Source: Burkholderiaceae bacterium | GTDB taxonomy: Bacteria > Pseudomonadota > Gammaproteobacteria > Burkholderiales > Burkholderiaceae_C | Length of the DNA: 37,167 nt | NCBI GenBank assembly: GCA_031253955.1 | Contig: JAIRVJ010000071.1 | Span: 1-37,167, forward strand | Direction of reading: 5' to 3' | Part shown: piece by piece, positions 15,717 to 23,891 of the stretch | How the letters are laid out: each line of letters opens with the position of its first letter | Position numbering within the stretch: the first letter of the stretch is position 1 | The notes under the pieces: generated by a model | The model's input: only the letters and a program-made list of their open reading frames with translations | Databases searched by the model: none | What the model was told of the DNA's origin: nothing | Program-made: the position numbers and the translations under genes

Positions 15717-16186
15717 CCAGCCGCCGCCATCTTCTGGCCGCCGGCTTTGCGCTCACGCCGCTAGCCGCCACGATTCTTTCTGCCTGCAAGCAAGCGGGAA
15801 ACTGGCCCGCGGGCATGAAGCCGATCATCTGGGACCGCGATATCTGCGTGCGGTGCAGCATGGCGATTTCGGACCGGCGCTTCGCCGCCGAAATGAGCGG
15901 CGGCCCAAAAGACACCGCCTTCAAGTTCGATGACATCGGCTGCGCCATGATCTGGCAGCGCGACAAGGCCAAGGACTATCCTTGGATGAACGAGGCGGCC
16001 ACCCGCATCTGGGTAGCCGACGTGTACAGCAAGGGCGGCGAGGTCAATTGGCTGGACGCGCGCGCCGCCCACTACGTGAAAAAAACTTCGCCGATGGGCT
16101 ACGACCTCGGCGCGAGCAGCCAGGCGGAAGCGGGCGCGGTGGATTTCCAGACCATGCGCGAGCGCATCCTGGCCAGTGAGAAATAA
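15713..16186 (+). CDS. nosL: NosL, copper chaperone lipoprotein
   Basis: A 157-residue lipoprotein with a basic start (MTSRRH) and lipobox LSAC (Cys25 lipidated), anchored to face the periplasm. The metal-binding motif DICVRCSM (Cys45, Cys48, Met50) lies early in the mature protein. NosL delivers Cu(I) for NosZ maturation with the NosDFY complex. Many NosL proteins have CxxCGM; here the Gly is replaced by Ser. In this cluster nosL sits between nosF and nosY rather than after nosY, and it overlaps nosF by four bases. Confidence 0.93.
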   Translation: MTSRRHLLAAGFALTPLAATILSACKQAGNWPAGMKPIIWDRDICVRCSMAISDRRFAAEMSGGPKDTAFKFDDIGCAMIWQRDKAKDYPWMNEAATRIWVADVYSKGGEVNWLDARAAHYVKKTSPMGYDLGASSQAEAGAVDFQTMRERILASEK

Positions 16187-16200
16187 ATCTGAGTTGAACC

Positions 16201-17028
16201 ATGTCGCAACTGTGGCTTACTGCAAAACTGGATATCGTTGAATCCCTGCGCTCGCGCTGGTTTCTGATCTACACGCTGGTCTTCGGCGGCATCGTCGCGC
16301 TGCTGTTCCTGTTTGGGCTGACCGAATCGCGGGTGCTCGGCTTCATCGGCCTGTCGCGCCTGCTGGTGACTTACATCCAGCTCACGATGGCGATTTTGCC
16401 GATCTTCGTGCTCATCACCACCGTCCGCTCGGTGGCGGGCGACCGCGAAGCGGGCGTGTACGAATACCTGCTGTCACTGCCGGTGTCGCTGTCGGCATGG
16501 TTCTGGGGCAAGATTCTTGGCCGTTATCTGATGATCTTTCTGCCGGTTTTCGCCGCCATGGTCGTGGCGGTGCTGATCGGCCTTGTGCGCGAGATCGAAG
16601 TTCCCTGGGGCATGTTCGGCTACTACACGGCGCTGCTGGCCACGATGGGCGCGTGCTTTCTGGGCATCGGCATGCTGGTGTCGGCGCTGGCTCGCAGCAC
16701 CGACATGGCGCAGGGCGCGGCCTTTCTGATTTGGCTGACGCTGCTGCTGTTTCTGGACCTGATCTTGCTCGGCGTCATGATTCAGGGCAAGGTCAGTCCC
16801 GAAACGGCAATCGCCGTCGCGCTGGCCAATCCGCTCCAGGTTTTCCGCACCGCCGCGCTCTCGCTGTTCGATCCGCAACTGATCGTGCTGGGGCCTTCGG
16901 CCTTCGTCATTCTCGACACCTTCGGCGCCACCGGCTACCAGATCTTTGCGCTGGCCTATCCGCTGGCGCTTGGCGTGGTCTGCGCCACCGTCGGCTATCT
17001 GGCTTTCCGCCGTGGAGACTTGCCATGA
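16201..17028 (+). CDS. nosY: NosY, ABC-2 type permease for NosZ maturation
   Basis: A 275-residue inner-membrane protein with about six hydrophobic segments (near 20-40, 58-76, 110-128, 142-162, 174-194 and 245-265). The N-terminal LTAKLDIVESLRSRWFLIYT and the SVAGDREAGVYEYLLSLPVS segment are characteristic of NosY. It forms the membrane part of the NosDFY complex with NosF. It begins 14 bases after nosL, and its stop overlaps the start of the TlpA-like gene. Confidence 0.95.
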   Translation: MSQLWLTAKLDIVESLRSRWFLIYTLVFGGIVALLFLFGLTESRVLGFIGLSRLLVTYIQLTMAILPIFVLITTVRSVAGDREAGVYEYLLSLPVSLSAWFWGKILGRYLMIFLPVFAAMVVAVLIGLVREIEVPWGMFGYYTALLATMGACFLGIGMLVSALARSTDMAQGAAFLIWLTLLLFLDLILLGVMIQGKVSPETAIAVALANPLQVFRTAALSLFDPQLIVLGPSAFVILDTFGATGYQIFALAYPLALGVVCATVGYLAFRRGDLP

Positions 17029-17528
17029 AAATTCGTGTTTTCCTGATCGCGCTGCTGCTGTCGCCCATTTGGGTGTTCGCGCAGGTATCCGTGCCTGACT
17101 CGGCGCCCGCCACCCTGTTCAGTGCGCCGCTGGTCGATTTTTCCGGCCAGCCCACGACGCTTGCCAGCTTGCGCGGTCAGCCGCTCATCGTCAACTTCTG
17201 GGCGCGCTGGTGCGGCCCCTGCCGGGTCGAGATTCCCGACCTCGTGGCCGAACAAGCCCGCATGAAAAGCGCCGGCGTGCAAGTGGTCGGCGTGGCGCTG
17301 GACGACAAGCCGGACGCCGTGCGCGATTTCGCCAAGGCCTACGACATCGACTATCAGGTGCTGCTGCTCAAGGACAACGGGCCGGATTTGCTCAAACAGC
17401 TTGGCAACCCCCAGGCCGGCCTGCCCTACACGCTGGTCATTGACCGGAGCGGCAAGGTCGTCTCGCACAAGCTTGGCGCCATGTCGCGCGCCGAAATGGC
17501 ATCGGCGATGGAAGCCGCCAGCAAATAG
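17025..17528 (+). CDS. TlpA-like periplasmic thioredoxin
   Basis: A 167-residue exported thioredoxin-fold protein with a signal peptide ending at VFAQ (about residue 20). The active site WCGPC has Cys63 and Cys66, and GLPYTLVID provides the cis-proline. The VGVALDDKPDAVRDFAKAYDIDY segment is typical of TlpA/ResA. These proteins reduce disulfides in copper or haem sites outside the cytoplasm. Its ATGA overlap with nosY and place before a second nosD make a role in NosZ, NosL or cytochrome c maturation likely, but this is inference. Confidence 0.92.
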   Translation: MKIRVFLIALLLSPIWVFAQVSVPDSAPATLFSAPLVDFSGQPTTLASLRGQPLIVNFWARWCGPCRVEIPDLVAEQARMKSAGVQVVGVALDDKPDAVRDFAKAYDIDYQVLLLKDNGPDLLKQLGNPQAGLPYTLVIDRSGKVVSHKLGAMSRAEMASAMEAASK

Positions 17529-17554
17529 GCTGAACTGTCGCGCTCGCAAACCTC

Positions 17555-18754
17555 ATGCCCGCCTGGTTGCTTGGCTGTCTTCTTCTCGTTGTCGCGCCGG
17601 CCTGGGCGTCCATCCCTCTGCAACCCCTGATCGACGCCACGCCGGCGGGCGGGCATCTTGCGCTCGCGCCGGGGGAATACGCCGGCCCGGTCACGATAGA
17701 CAAACCGATCCATCTGGACGGCGGCGGCAAGGCTGTTCTGCGCGGCGACGCTAACAGCACTGTGCTCACGCTGCGCGCCAGCGCCAGCAGCCTGCGCGGT
17801 CTGGTCATCAGCGGCAGCGGCGATCTGCACGACCGCATCGACGCCGGCCTGCTCATCGAAGGCGACGACAACCTGATTGAAGACAACCGCATGGATGACG
17901 TGCTATTCGGCATCCACGTCAAGCAGGGCAACCGCAACCGCATCATCGCCAACCGCATTCTGGGCAAGCCGCACAACTCCGGTTTGCGCGGCGACGGCCT
18001 GCGGCTGTGGTACAGCCGTCACAACCTGATCGAAGGCAACCATTTCGAGCGCGTGCGCGACCTGATCTTCGACAATTCGCCCGAAAACCGCTTCATCGGC
18101 AACACCCTGCACGATGGCCGTTGCAGCATGGAAATCGTCTTTTCCCCGAAGATGATCATCGAGCGCAACGCCTTCACCCACACCGCCACCGGCATCATCG
18201 CCCTGTACTCCAGCGGCCTGGTCATTCGCGGCAACCGCATCGTCCATGCGCGCGGCGGCGGCGGCGCGGGCATTGCCTTCAAGGAAAGCAGCGAAACCCT
18301 GGTCGAGGGCAACGAGATCATCGACTGCGCCGTCGGCCTGTCATCCGGCCCCCCGCCCGGCGGCGGCGCGGCGCTCATCATCCGCAACAACCGCTTTGCC
18401 TACAACATCATCGGCATGTACTTCTACGGCGAGATCAGCCGCCACCAGATCGTCGGCAACCGTTTCGAGCAAAACCTCACGCAAGTGAGCGCCAGTGCGC
18501 CGTCAGCGGCCAATACCAACCACTGGCAGGACAACTACTGGAGCGACTATCAGGGGTTTGACCGCGACGGTGATGGCATCGGCGACACGCCCCACGAGAT
18601 CGTTGCTTACGCCGACCGTATCTGGATGGAAACGCCCAAGGCCACGTTCTTTCGCAATTCGCCCGCGCTGGAATTGCTCGATTTCCTCGAAAGGCTGGCG
18701 CCTTTCGCCGAGCCTGCGCTCCTCTTGCGCGACCCGGCGCCGCGCATGAAATAA
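17555..18754 (+). CDS. Second NosD-like beta-helix protein
   Basis: A 399-residue paralogue of the nosD product at 11642-13027. It has a signal peptide (MPAWLLGCLLLVVAPAWAS) and begins the beta-helix almost at once, lacking the ~60-residue N-terminal region of the first copy. Matching blocks include APGEYAGPVTIDKPI versus LPGQYAGPVTMTKPL, GDGLRLWYSRHNLIEGN versus GDGIRLWYSRRNLIEGN, and NYWSDYQGFDRDGDGIGDTP versus NYWDDYQGFDRNNDGVGD. Both end with LELLDFLERLAPF-type helices. All rungs are intact, with no frameshift. It could assist or replace NosD in the NosFY complex, or act on another copper protein. It is the last gene of the cluster. Confidence 0.92.
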   Translation: MPAWLLGCLLLVVAPAWASIPLQPLIDATPAGGHLALAPGEYAGPVTIDKPIHLDGGGKAVLRGDANSTVLTLRASASSLRGLVISGSGDLHDRIDAGLLIEGDDNLIEDNRMDDVLFGIHVKQGNRNRIIANRILGKPHNSGLRGDGLRLWYSRHNLIEGNHFERVRDLIFDNSPENRFIGNTLHDGRCSMEIVFSPKMIIERNAFTHTATGIIALYSSGLVIRGNRIVHARGGGGAGIAFKESSETLVEGNEIIDCAVGLSSGPPPGGGAALIIRNNRFAYNIIGMYFYGEISRHQIVGNRFEQNLTQVSASAPSAANTNHWQDNYWSDYQGFDRDGDGIGDTPHEIVAYADRIWMETPKATFFRNSPALELLDFLERLAPFAEPALLLRDPAPRMK

Positions 18755-18856
18755 TTCCATTTCTAAATCAACCGATTACTTTGTCGGCTTCGCTTGCCGT
18801 GCAACAGCACTGTCTGCGCTTCACCTTCGCGTACTCGCTTGATTGAGAAATGGAAT
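18754..18856. repeat. 103-bp palindromic repeat directly after the nos cluster
   Basis: Arms at 18754-18771 (attccatttctaaatcaa) and 18839-18856 (ttgattgagaaatggaat) are inverted copies with two mismatches. The last base of the second nosD stop codon is the first base of the element. It contains no coding frame of note. It may be a small non-autonomous mobile element marking the right end of the nos block, or a strong terminator-like structure. Confidence 0.75.
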
Positions 18857-18900
18857 AAGAGGCAGGGCGTTTTGCGCCGAAGACCGATGGCAGGATAGGG

Positions 18901-19008
18901 AAAATCCAAAATTGATAGCTACACACCAAGGCGTTACATGTGTTTGTAATGCTTTTTTGTTGCAAATACAATATACAACTTGGCAATGAGCTATCAATTC
19001 AGGATTTT
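18901..19008. repeat. AT-rich palindromic repeat, copy B
   Basis: Best-preserved copy. The left arm aaaatccaaaattgatagct (18901-18920) and right arm agctatcaattcaggatttt (18989-19008) are inverted with two mismatches over 20 bases. It sits between the convergent ends of the second nosD and the CusF-like gene, where no gene is present, and could fold into a large stem in either transcript. Confidence 0.8.
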
Positions 19009-19055
19009 GCTGGAGCGCAAGCGGCGGCGCTCGCAAGCGCCCAATGCTCAACGCT

Positions 19056-19391
19056 TTATTTGACCTCTTCCACCGTCAGCATGACATAGACGCCGTCGAT
19101 TTTTGCGGTGGTGAAACGGATCTTGGCGCCGGGCTTGAGTTTGGCGAACATGGCCTCGTCCTTGATGGTGTAGGGCATGGCCGTCATGGGGGCCATGTTC
19201 AGGCTTTTGATCTCGCCGTGCTTGATCCTGACCCGGTGGGTTTCGGGATCGGCGGAGACGACTTCGCCATCGACCACCTCGGCGGACGCGGACTGCTGGG
19301 CGGGCGCGGCGGCGGGTTGGGCGAAGGCCCACGGGGCGGCTGCCATCATGCCGCCGATCAGCAGGGCGCTGAAACAAGTCCGTTTGTTCAT
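19056..19391 (-). CDS. CusF-like periplasmic copper-binding protein
   Basis: A 111-residue protein from MNKRTCFSALL, preceded by a good AAGGAG site; longer in-frame starts lack a signal. The signal peptide ends at PWAFA (about residue 23). The mature part has the small OB-fold pattern of CusF: DGEVVSADPETHRVRIKHGEI, then LNMAPMTAMPYTIKD with several methionines, ending with KIDGVYVMLTVEEV. CusF binds Cu(I)/Ag(I) through Met-Met-His-Trp; here the equivalent motif is Met-rich without a Trp. It is convergent to the nos cluster and could buffer periplasmic copper for it, though it is not in the operon. Confidence 0.85.
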   Translation of the reverse strand: MNKRTCFSALLIGGMMAAAPWAFAQPAAAPAQQSASAEVVDGEVVSADPETHRVRIKHGEIKSLNMAPMTAMPYTIKDEAMFAKLKPGAKIRFTTAKIDGVYVMLTVEEVK

Positions 19392-19485
19392 CGTTGAACT
19401 CCTTGCAGAAAAATTTGATTTTGCATCGCAACCCGCGAAATTGCAATAAACCATTCGCGCCAAGGGGAAAGCGCGGAACCGGCTC

Positions 19486-20052
19486 TTACCCATGCAGCCG
19501 CGAATGGCGCGGCAGGTGCGCCATCAGGAACTCCATCTGGTCGGCCAGAATGCGGCGGTTGCGCAGGATGAAGTCTTCCCACAGGCTGGGCACGTAAGGC
19601 GCGTAGATGAGCGGCATGTGCGCCTGCTCCGGCGTGCGGTTGCTCTTGCGGTGGTTGCAGGCGCGGCAGGCGGTGACGACGTTCATCCAGTGATCCAGAC
19701 CGTTTTGCGCGAAGGGGGTGATGTGCTCGCGCGTGAGGTCTGCGTCGTCGAGATGTTCGCCGCAATAGGCGCACAGGTTGCGGTCGCGCGCGAACAGCTT
19801 GCTGTTGGTGAGACCGGGGCGCAGATCGAAGGGGTTGATGCGCGGCGCGCCCTTGGTGCCGATGATGCTGCCCACTTCGATGACCGACTGCCGCCCGGTG
19901 ATGGCGTTGTGCCCGCCGCGAAAAAGTGCCACCTTTGCGCCCGCTTCCCAGCGCACCTCGCCGGCGGCGTAATGCAGCACCGCCTGTTCGAGCGAGAGCC
20001 ACGCCTGCGGCAGCCCCTGCGCGGAGAGCTTGAGCACTTTCACTGCATGCAC
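19486..20052 (-). CDS. HNH endonuclease family protein
   Basis: A 188-residue protein, probably starting at GTG (20052), with another GTG at 20043. An N-terminal ~85-residue region (RGGHNAITGRQSVIEVGSIIGTKGAP) precedes an HNH domain with CAYCGEHL, DLTREHITPFAQNG and a second pair in VTACRACNHRKSN. The four cysteines form the structural zinc site, and the EHI His plus NHR Asn/His form the catalytic part. Such proteins occur widely in Burkholderiales as housekeeping nucleases of unknown target, so this need not be mobile. Adjacent genes do not suggest a restriction system. Confidence 0.85.
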   Translation of the reverse strand: MHAVKVLKLSAQGLPQAWLSLEQAVLHYAAGEVRWEAGAKVALFRGGHNAITGRQSVIEVGSIIGTKGAPRINPFDLRPGLTNSKLFARDRNLCAYCGEHLDDADLTREHITPFAQNGLDHWMNVVTACRACNHRKSNRTPEQAHMPLIYAPYVPSLWEDFILRNRRILADQMEFLMAHLPRHSRLHG

Positions 20053-20082
20053 ACTTTCTGATGGAGACCGCTCGCTGTTTTG

Positions 20083-20160
20083 TAGCTGGCTGCCACTGAT
20101 TGGTATGTATTCTAGATCATTTTTTATAGTAAATATATGTTAATTTTTGGCAGCCAGCTA
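20083..20160. repeat. AT-rich palindromic repeat, copy C
   Basis: Perfect 13-base inverted arms tagctggctgcca (20083-20095) and tggcagccagcta (20148-20160), extendable by a few bases on each side (gatagct signature), around an AT-rich centre (tttttatagtaaatatatgttaa). It lies between the htpX 3' end and the HNH gene start. Shorter than the other copies. Confidence 0.7.
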
Positions 20161-20224
20161 TCGAATGAAGAGCGCCTGTTTTTCTGCTTTCCCCTCTCCC
20201 GCAAGCAGGAGAGGAAAAAAACAC

Positions 20225-21103
20225 TCAGCCATTGCCGCCGGCCCGCAGCGCGGCGATGCGCGCTTCCATCGGCGGGTGGCTGGCAAACCAATGGCCGGGA
20301 AGGCCCGCGATGCCCATCGCGGCCATGGCCTTGGGCATTTCCTGCCCCTGGGCGTGCATGCCGCCCAGACGCTCCAGCGCGCGAATCATCGACTGAGGCT
20401 GGCCCAGCAGCCGGGCCGAGCCGCTGTCGGCGCGGAACTCGCGCTGGCGCGAGAACCACGCCACCACGATATTGGCCAGCAGGCCGAACACCACTTGCAG
20501 CACCATCACGGTGACGAAATAGCCGACGCCGGAGCCGCGCTCGTTATCGCGGCGCAGGTAGCTGTCCACCAGCGAGCCGATCACGCGGCTGGCGAAGAAC
20601 ACGAAGGTGTTCATCACGCCCTGAATCAGCGTCATCGTAACCATGTCGCCGTTGGTCACGTGCGCGATTTCGTGGCCGAGCACGGCCTTGACTTCTTCGC
20701 GGCTCATGCCTTGCAGCAAGCCGGTAGAAACGGCCACCAGCGCCGAGTTCTTGAACGCGCCGGTGGCAAAGGCGTTGGGTTCGCCCTCATAAATGCCCAC
20801 GTCCGGCATTCCGATGCCGGCCTGGTCGGCCAACTGGCGCACGGTGGCCAGCAGCCACGCTTCGTCGGCATTGCCGCCTGGCTCCTGGATGATGCGCACG
20901 CCCATGCTCATCTTGGCCATGAACTTGCTCATCAGTAGCGAGATGATGGCGCCGGTAAAGCCCACCACCAGCGAGAGCGCCATCAACGAGCCGATGTTGG
21001 TGAGGCCGCCTTCGTAATGACCCAGGCCGAACAGGGCGGCGATGGCCCCCACCACCACCATCACAGCAAGGTTGGTCAGCAGGAAAAGAAAGATGCGTTT
21101 CAT
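20225..21103 (-). CDS. htpX: Membrane zinc metalloprotease HtpX
   Basis: A 292-residue inner-membrane protease that degrades misfolded membrane proteins, acting alongside FtsH. Two N-terminal transmembrane helices (near 5-27 and 38-58) precede the M48 catalytic domain with HEIAH at residues 144-148. Further hydrophobic stretches lie near 158-176 and 195-215, and the third zinc ligand Glu is in [10 protein letters not shown]. The length is normal. It is a single gene flanked by a repeat downstream and the pyrC end upstream. Confidence 0.96.
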   Translation of the reverse strand: MKRIFLFLLTNLAVMVVVGAIAALFGLGHYEGGLTNIGSLMALSLVVGFTGAIISLLMSKFMAKMSMGVRIIQEPGGNADEAWLLATVRQLADQAGIGMPDVGIYEGEPNAFATGAFKNSALVAVSTGLLQGMSREEVKAVLGHEIAHVTNGDMVTMTLIQGVMNTFVFFASRVIGSLVDSYLRRDNERGSGVGYFVTVMVLQVVFGLLANIVVAWFSRQREFRADSGSARLLGQPQSMIRALERLGGMHAQGQEMPKAMAAMGIAGLPGHWFASHPPMEARIAALRAGGNG

Positions 21104-21187
21104 GGATTCCCTCGAATAAAAACACTTGCGCGCCGCCCGTTGCCGGGCGGCGCTTGCGAAAGCATCATTGGAGCATATTCAGGCGCA

Positions 21188-22237
21188 TCAGTTCCCGCCG
21201 GGAACCAGGCGCCAATTCAACACTTCGCCCCCGCCCAGCGGCTTGAGCGCGGCATCGCCGAAAGGCAGGGTTGCGGGCACGGTCCACGCCTGTTTTTTCA
21301 GCGTGATCCGGGCGCGGTTTCGGGGCAGGCCGTAGAAATCGGCGCCGAAGAAAGAGGCAAAGCCTTCCAGCTTGTCCAGCGCCTGCGCGGCCTCGAAAGC
21401 CTGCGCGTACAGCTCCAGCGCCGCGTGCGCCGTGTAGCAGCCGGCGCAGCCGCAGGCGTGCTCTTTCAGGTGCACAGCGTGCGGGGCGCTGTCAGTGCCC
21501 AGAAAAAATTTAGGGCTGCCGCTGGTGGCGGCGCGTAGCAGCGCCTGCCGGTGCGCCTCGCGCTTGAGCACGGGCAGACAGTAATAGTGCGGGCGAATGC
21601 CACCCTGAAAAATCGCGTTGCGGTTGTAGAGCAGGTGATGCGCGGTGATGGTGGCCGCCGTGTGCGCGCCGGCCTCGGCCACGTACTGCGCGGCCTCTTG
21701 GGTCGTGATGTGCTCGAAAACGATTTTCAGCTCAGGAAAATCGCGCCGCAGCGGCACCAGCACGCGCTCGATGAACACCGCCTCGCGGTCGAACAGATCC
21801 ACTTGCAGGTCGGTCACTTCGCCATGCACCAGCAGTTTCAGCCCCGTGCGCTGCATCGCTTGCAGCGCCGGGTAAGTGCGGCGAATATCCGTCACACCGT
21901 CGTCGCTGTTCGTGGTGGCCCCGGCAGGGTAGAGCTTGAAGGCCACCACCCCCGCTTGCGCGGCGCGGGCTACTTCTTCGGGCGGCGTGCGGTCGGTCAG
22001 ATACAGCGTCATCAGCGGTTTAAAGGTTGCTCCGATAGGCAACTCTTTGAGAATACGCTCTTTATACGATAGCGCCTGCGCCGCCGTCACCACCGGCGGC
22101 CTGAGGTTGGGCATGACGATGGCGCGCGCAAATTGCGCCGCCGTATGCGGCAGCACCGCCGCCAGCGCCGCGCCGTCGCGCAAGTGCAAATGCCAGTCGT
22201 CGGGGCGGGTGAGTGTGAGAGTGGAGGGCGCGGTCAT
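21188..22237 (-). CDS. pyrC: Dihydroorotase (PyrC, class II)
   Basis: Zinc amidohydrolase that cyclises carbamoyl-aspartate to dihydroorotate in pyrimidine synthesis. 349 residues from [15 protein letters not shown], the size of E. coli PyrC; upstream in-frame extension to 22402 shows no homology. Metal ligands visible: HLH at 16-18, carboxylated Lys101 in [15 protein letters not shown], His in LLVHGEV, His in FEHITT, and the catalytic Asp in GTDSAPH. The ACGCAGC stretch is common in the family. Another pyrimidine gene (pyrF) lies far away near 36 kb. Confidence 0.96.
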   Translation of the reverse strand: MTAPSTLTLTRPDDWHLHLRDGAALAAVLPHTAAQFARAIVMPNLRPPVVTAAQALSYKERILKELPIGATFKPLMTLYLTDRTPPEEVARAAQAGVVAFKLYPAGATTNSDDGVTDIRRTYPALQAMQRTGLKLLVHGEVTDLQVDLFDREAVFIERVLVPLRRDFPELKIVFEHITTQEAAQYVAEAGAHTAATITAHHLLYNRNAIFQGGIRPHYYCLPVLKREAHRQALLRAATSGSPKFFLGTDSAPHAVHLKEHACGCAGCYTAHAALELYAQAFEAAQALDKLEGFASFFGADFYGLPRNRARITLKKQAWTVPATLPFGDAALKPLGGGEVLNWRLVPGGN

Positions 22238-22494
22238 GGGGCGCGGATGGATCGTTGCTTCAAGCGTGGATTGTGCCTTGGCTGCCGGCCCGCCCGGAAA
22301 ACTATTTTTCAATATAAACAGGCCGTTAACCAAGGCGGAGCCTGGGGTGAGAGCTACTATTTTGGAAGCTATCGGAACACGCTCAAATTCATTGCAGGCC
22401 ATGACTGATACTGGTATTCATCCAGCCGCAAGGTTCTGCGCCGCAACGCCTGCCACTCCCATGGTATCGCCAGCAGCGAAAATCGTATGCCACA

Positions 22495-23832
22495 ATGACG
22501 CCCCTTCCCACCGCCCACGCCACTCGTATTTCCATGCTGCTGGACAAACTGCTGACTTACGAGCGTCACACGTCTTCTGGAACGTATTTGGAGGGCGTGA
22601 CGGGGCTGCGTGCGGTAGCGGCGCTGTGGGTGCTGATGTTTCACTCTTGGGGCATTAGTCATGGGCCTCCAGTGCAGATTCCCTTGCCTTTGGATGCGCA
22701 CCTGGGCGTGACGTACCTGTTCAGCGCAGGCGGTCTGGGTGTCGATATTTTCTTTGTTATTTCCGGGTTTCTGCTTTCGTTGCCGTGGATTCAGGCGCGT
22801 CCTGCACGAGAAACATTAAAACAGATCCCGAAATTTTATGGCCGCCGGCTGCTGCGCATCATTCCGGCTTATTATGCAGTGATATTTTTTCTGCTGTATG
22901 CATTTCTTTTGGGGATGGAACCCTATCCTTCCACATGGCATGTTTTCGTACAAGTATTCATGCTCAATGGATTGCTGGATGTTTTAAACATAGATTCCTA
23001 CCTGATGAATCTGGTTTTCTGGACGCTTCACGCCGAAATTGCTTTTTATGTCTTTTTGCCATTCATTGCATTGGCGGCTCACAGGATTGGATGGAAAACT
23101 GTAATTATCGCCATGATCGCGTTTTCCGTTGTTTTCAGGTGGTGGCTGTTTGACCGGTTCCATGCGACCGATTTTTTCAAGATGCACTTTCTTTACAGTA
23201 TGCCTGGCTGTTTGGGACAATTTGCCATTGGTATTGCCTGTGCCTGTCTCTTCGCCAGAGACAAAACCATACAAAATACTACGTGCCGGATGCCGCGGCG
23301 TATTTTACTTCCGGCTGGATGGTCGTTCTGGCTGGGCATTGCCATTCTTCTCGTGATAGCTCGCGTGTTGGACTTGCGTGGCGACATGCTTGCAAAGGGC
23401 GACCTGTTCTATACCATCTCTCCGCTTATTTCCGCCGCTGGCGCGGCAGCGATAATTATCGGCGTGATCCGGCAGAGCCGAACTGCCATTCGGGCGCTGG
23501 CCAATCCGGTCATGATTTTTCTCGGGACGATCAGCTATAGCATGTATGTGTGGCACCTGATTCTTCTTGGCGTGGTCAACAAATCAGGGATACTGGAGCC
23601 ATTCGTTGGCATTGACCGGCTGTTGCGCACCGTTATTTTTGCATTTCCGCTTATCCTGCTGGTTTCCTATGGAAGCTACTGGTGGGTGGAACGGCCGTTT
23701 CTGAAAATTCGCCACCATGCACCAGAAATCAGAGGCGCTTTCACAACAAAACACGCTATCTGGCTTTTGGCCGGTTGTGGCGCTGCCATGACCGCCTTGG
23801 CTGCCTTGACTAATTGGGCGCTTCGTCCCTGA
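22495..23832 (+). CDS. Acyltransferase 3 family membrane protein (OafA/YrhL-like)
   Basis: A 445-residue polytopic membrane protein with about ten hydrophobic segments. Hallmarks are the early LEGVTGLRAVAALWVLMFHSWG, with the catalytic His of the R-x10-H region, then GGLGVDIFFVISGFLL and YGRRLLRIIPAYYAV. Late markers are FLGTISYSMYVWHLILLG and WWVERPFLKI. These enzymes transfer acetyl or other acyl groups to cell-surface sugars such as LPS O-antigen. An alternative start is the ATG at 22534, closer to the conserved region. Base composition is visibly more AT-rich than neighbours, hinting at a transferred gene. No sugar-synthesis genes lie around it. Confidence 0.93.
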   Translation: MTPLPTAHATRISMLLDKLLTYERHTSSGTYLEGVTGLRAVAALWVLMFHSWGISHGPPVQIPLPLDAHLGVTYLFSAGGLGVDIFFVISGFLLSLPWIQARPARETLKQIPKFYGRRLLRIIPAYYAVIFFLLYAFLLGMEPYPSTWHVFVQVFMLNGLLDVLNIDSYLMNLVFWTLHAEIAFYVFLPFIALAAHRIGWKTVIIAMIAFSVVFRWWLFDRFHATDFFKMHFLYSMPGCLGQFAIGIACACLFARDKTIQNTTCRMPRRILLPAGWSFWLGIAILLVIARVLDLRGDMLAKGDLFYTISPLISAAGAAAIIIGVIRQSRTAIRALANPVMIFLGTISYSMYVWHLILLGVVNKSGILEPFVGIDRLLRTVIFAFPLILLVSYGSYWWVERPFLKIRHHAPEIRGAFTTKHAIWLLAGCGAAMTALAALTNWALRP

Positions 23833-23891
23833 ACGGATCGTTTTTCGGCGACGCAGGCTAGGATCAAGCGCAGCAATCCCGGCTGCCCCGC

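Noticed and set aside
19486-20052. HNH nuclease as part of a restriction or defence system
   Set aside because: No methyltransferase or other defence gene is adjacent; neighbours are htpX and a copper protein.
20193-20214. Hairpin cctctcc/ggagagg near the htpX end as a terminator
   Set aside because: The T-run lies on the wrong side of the stem for the htpX transcript, so it is not a canonical terminator.
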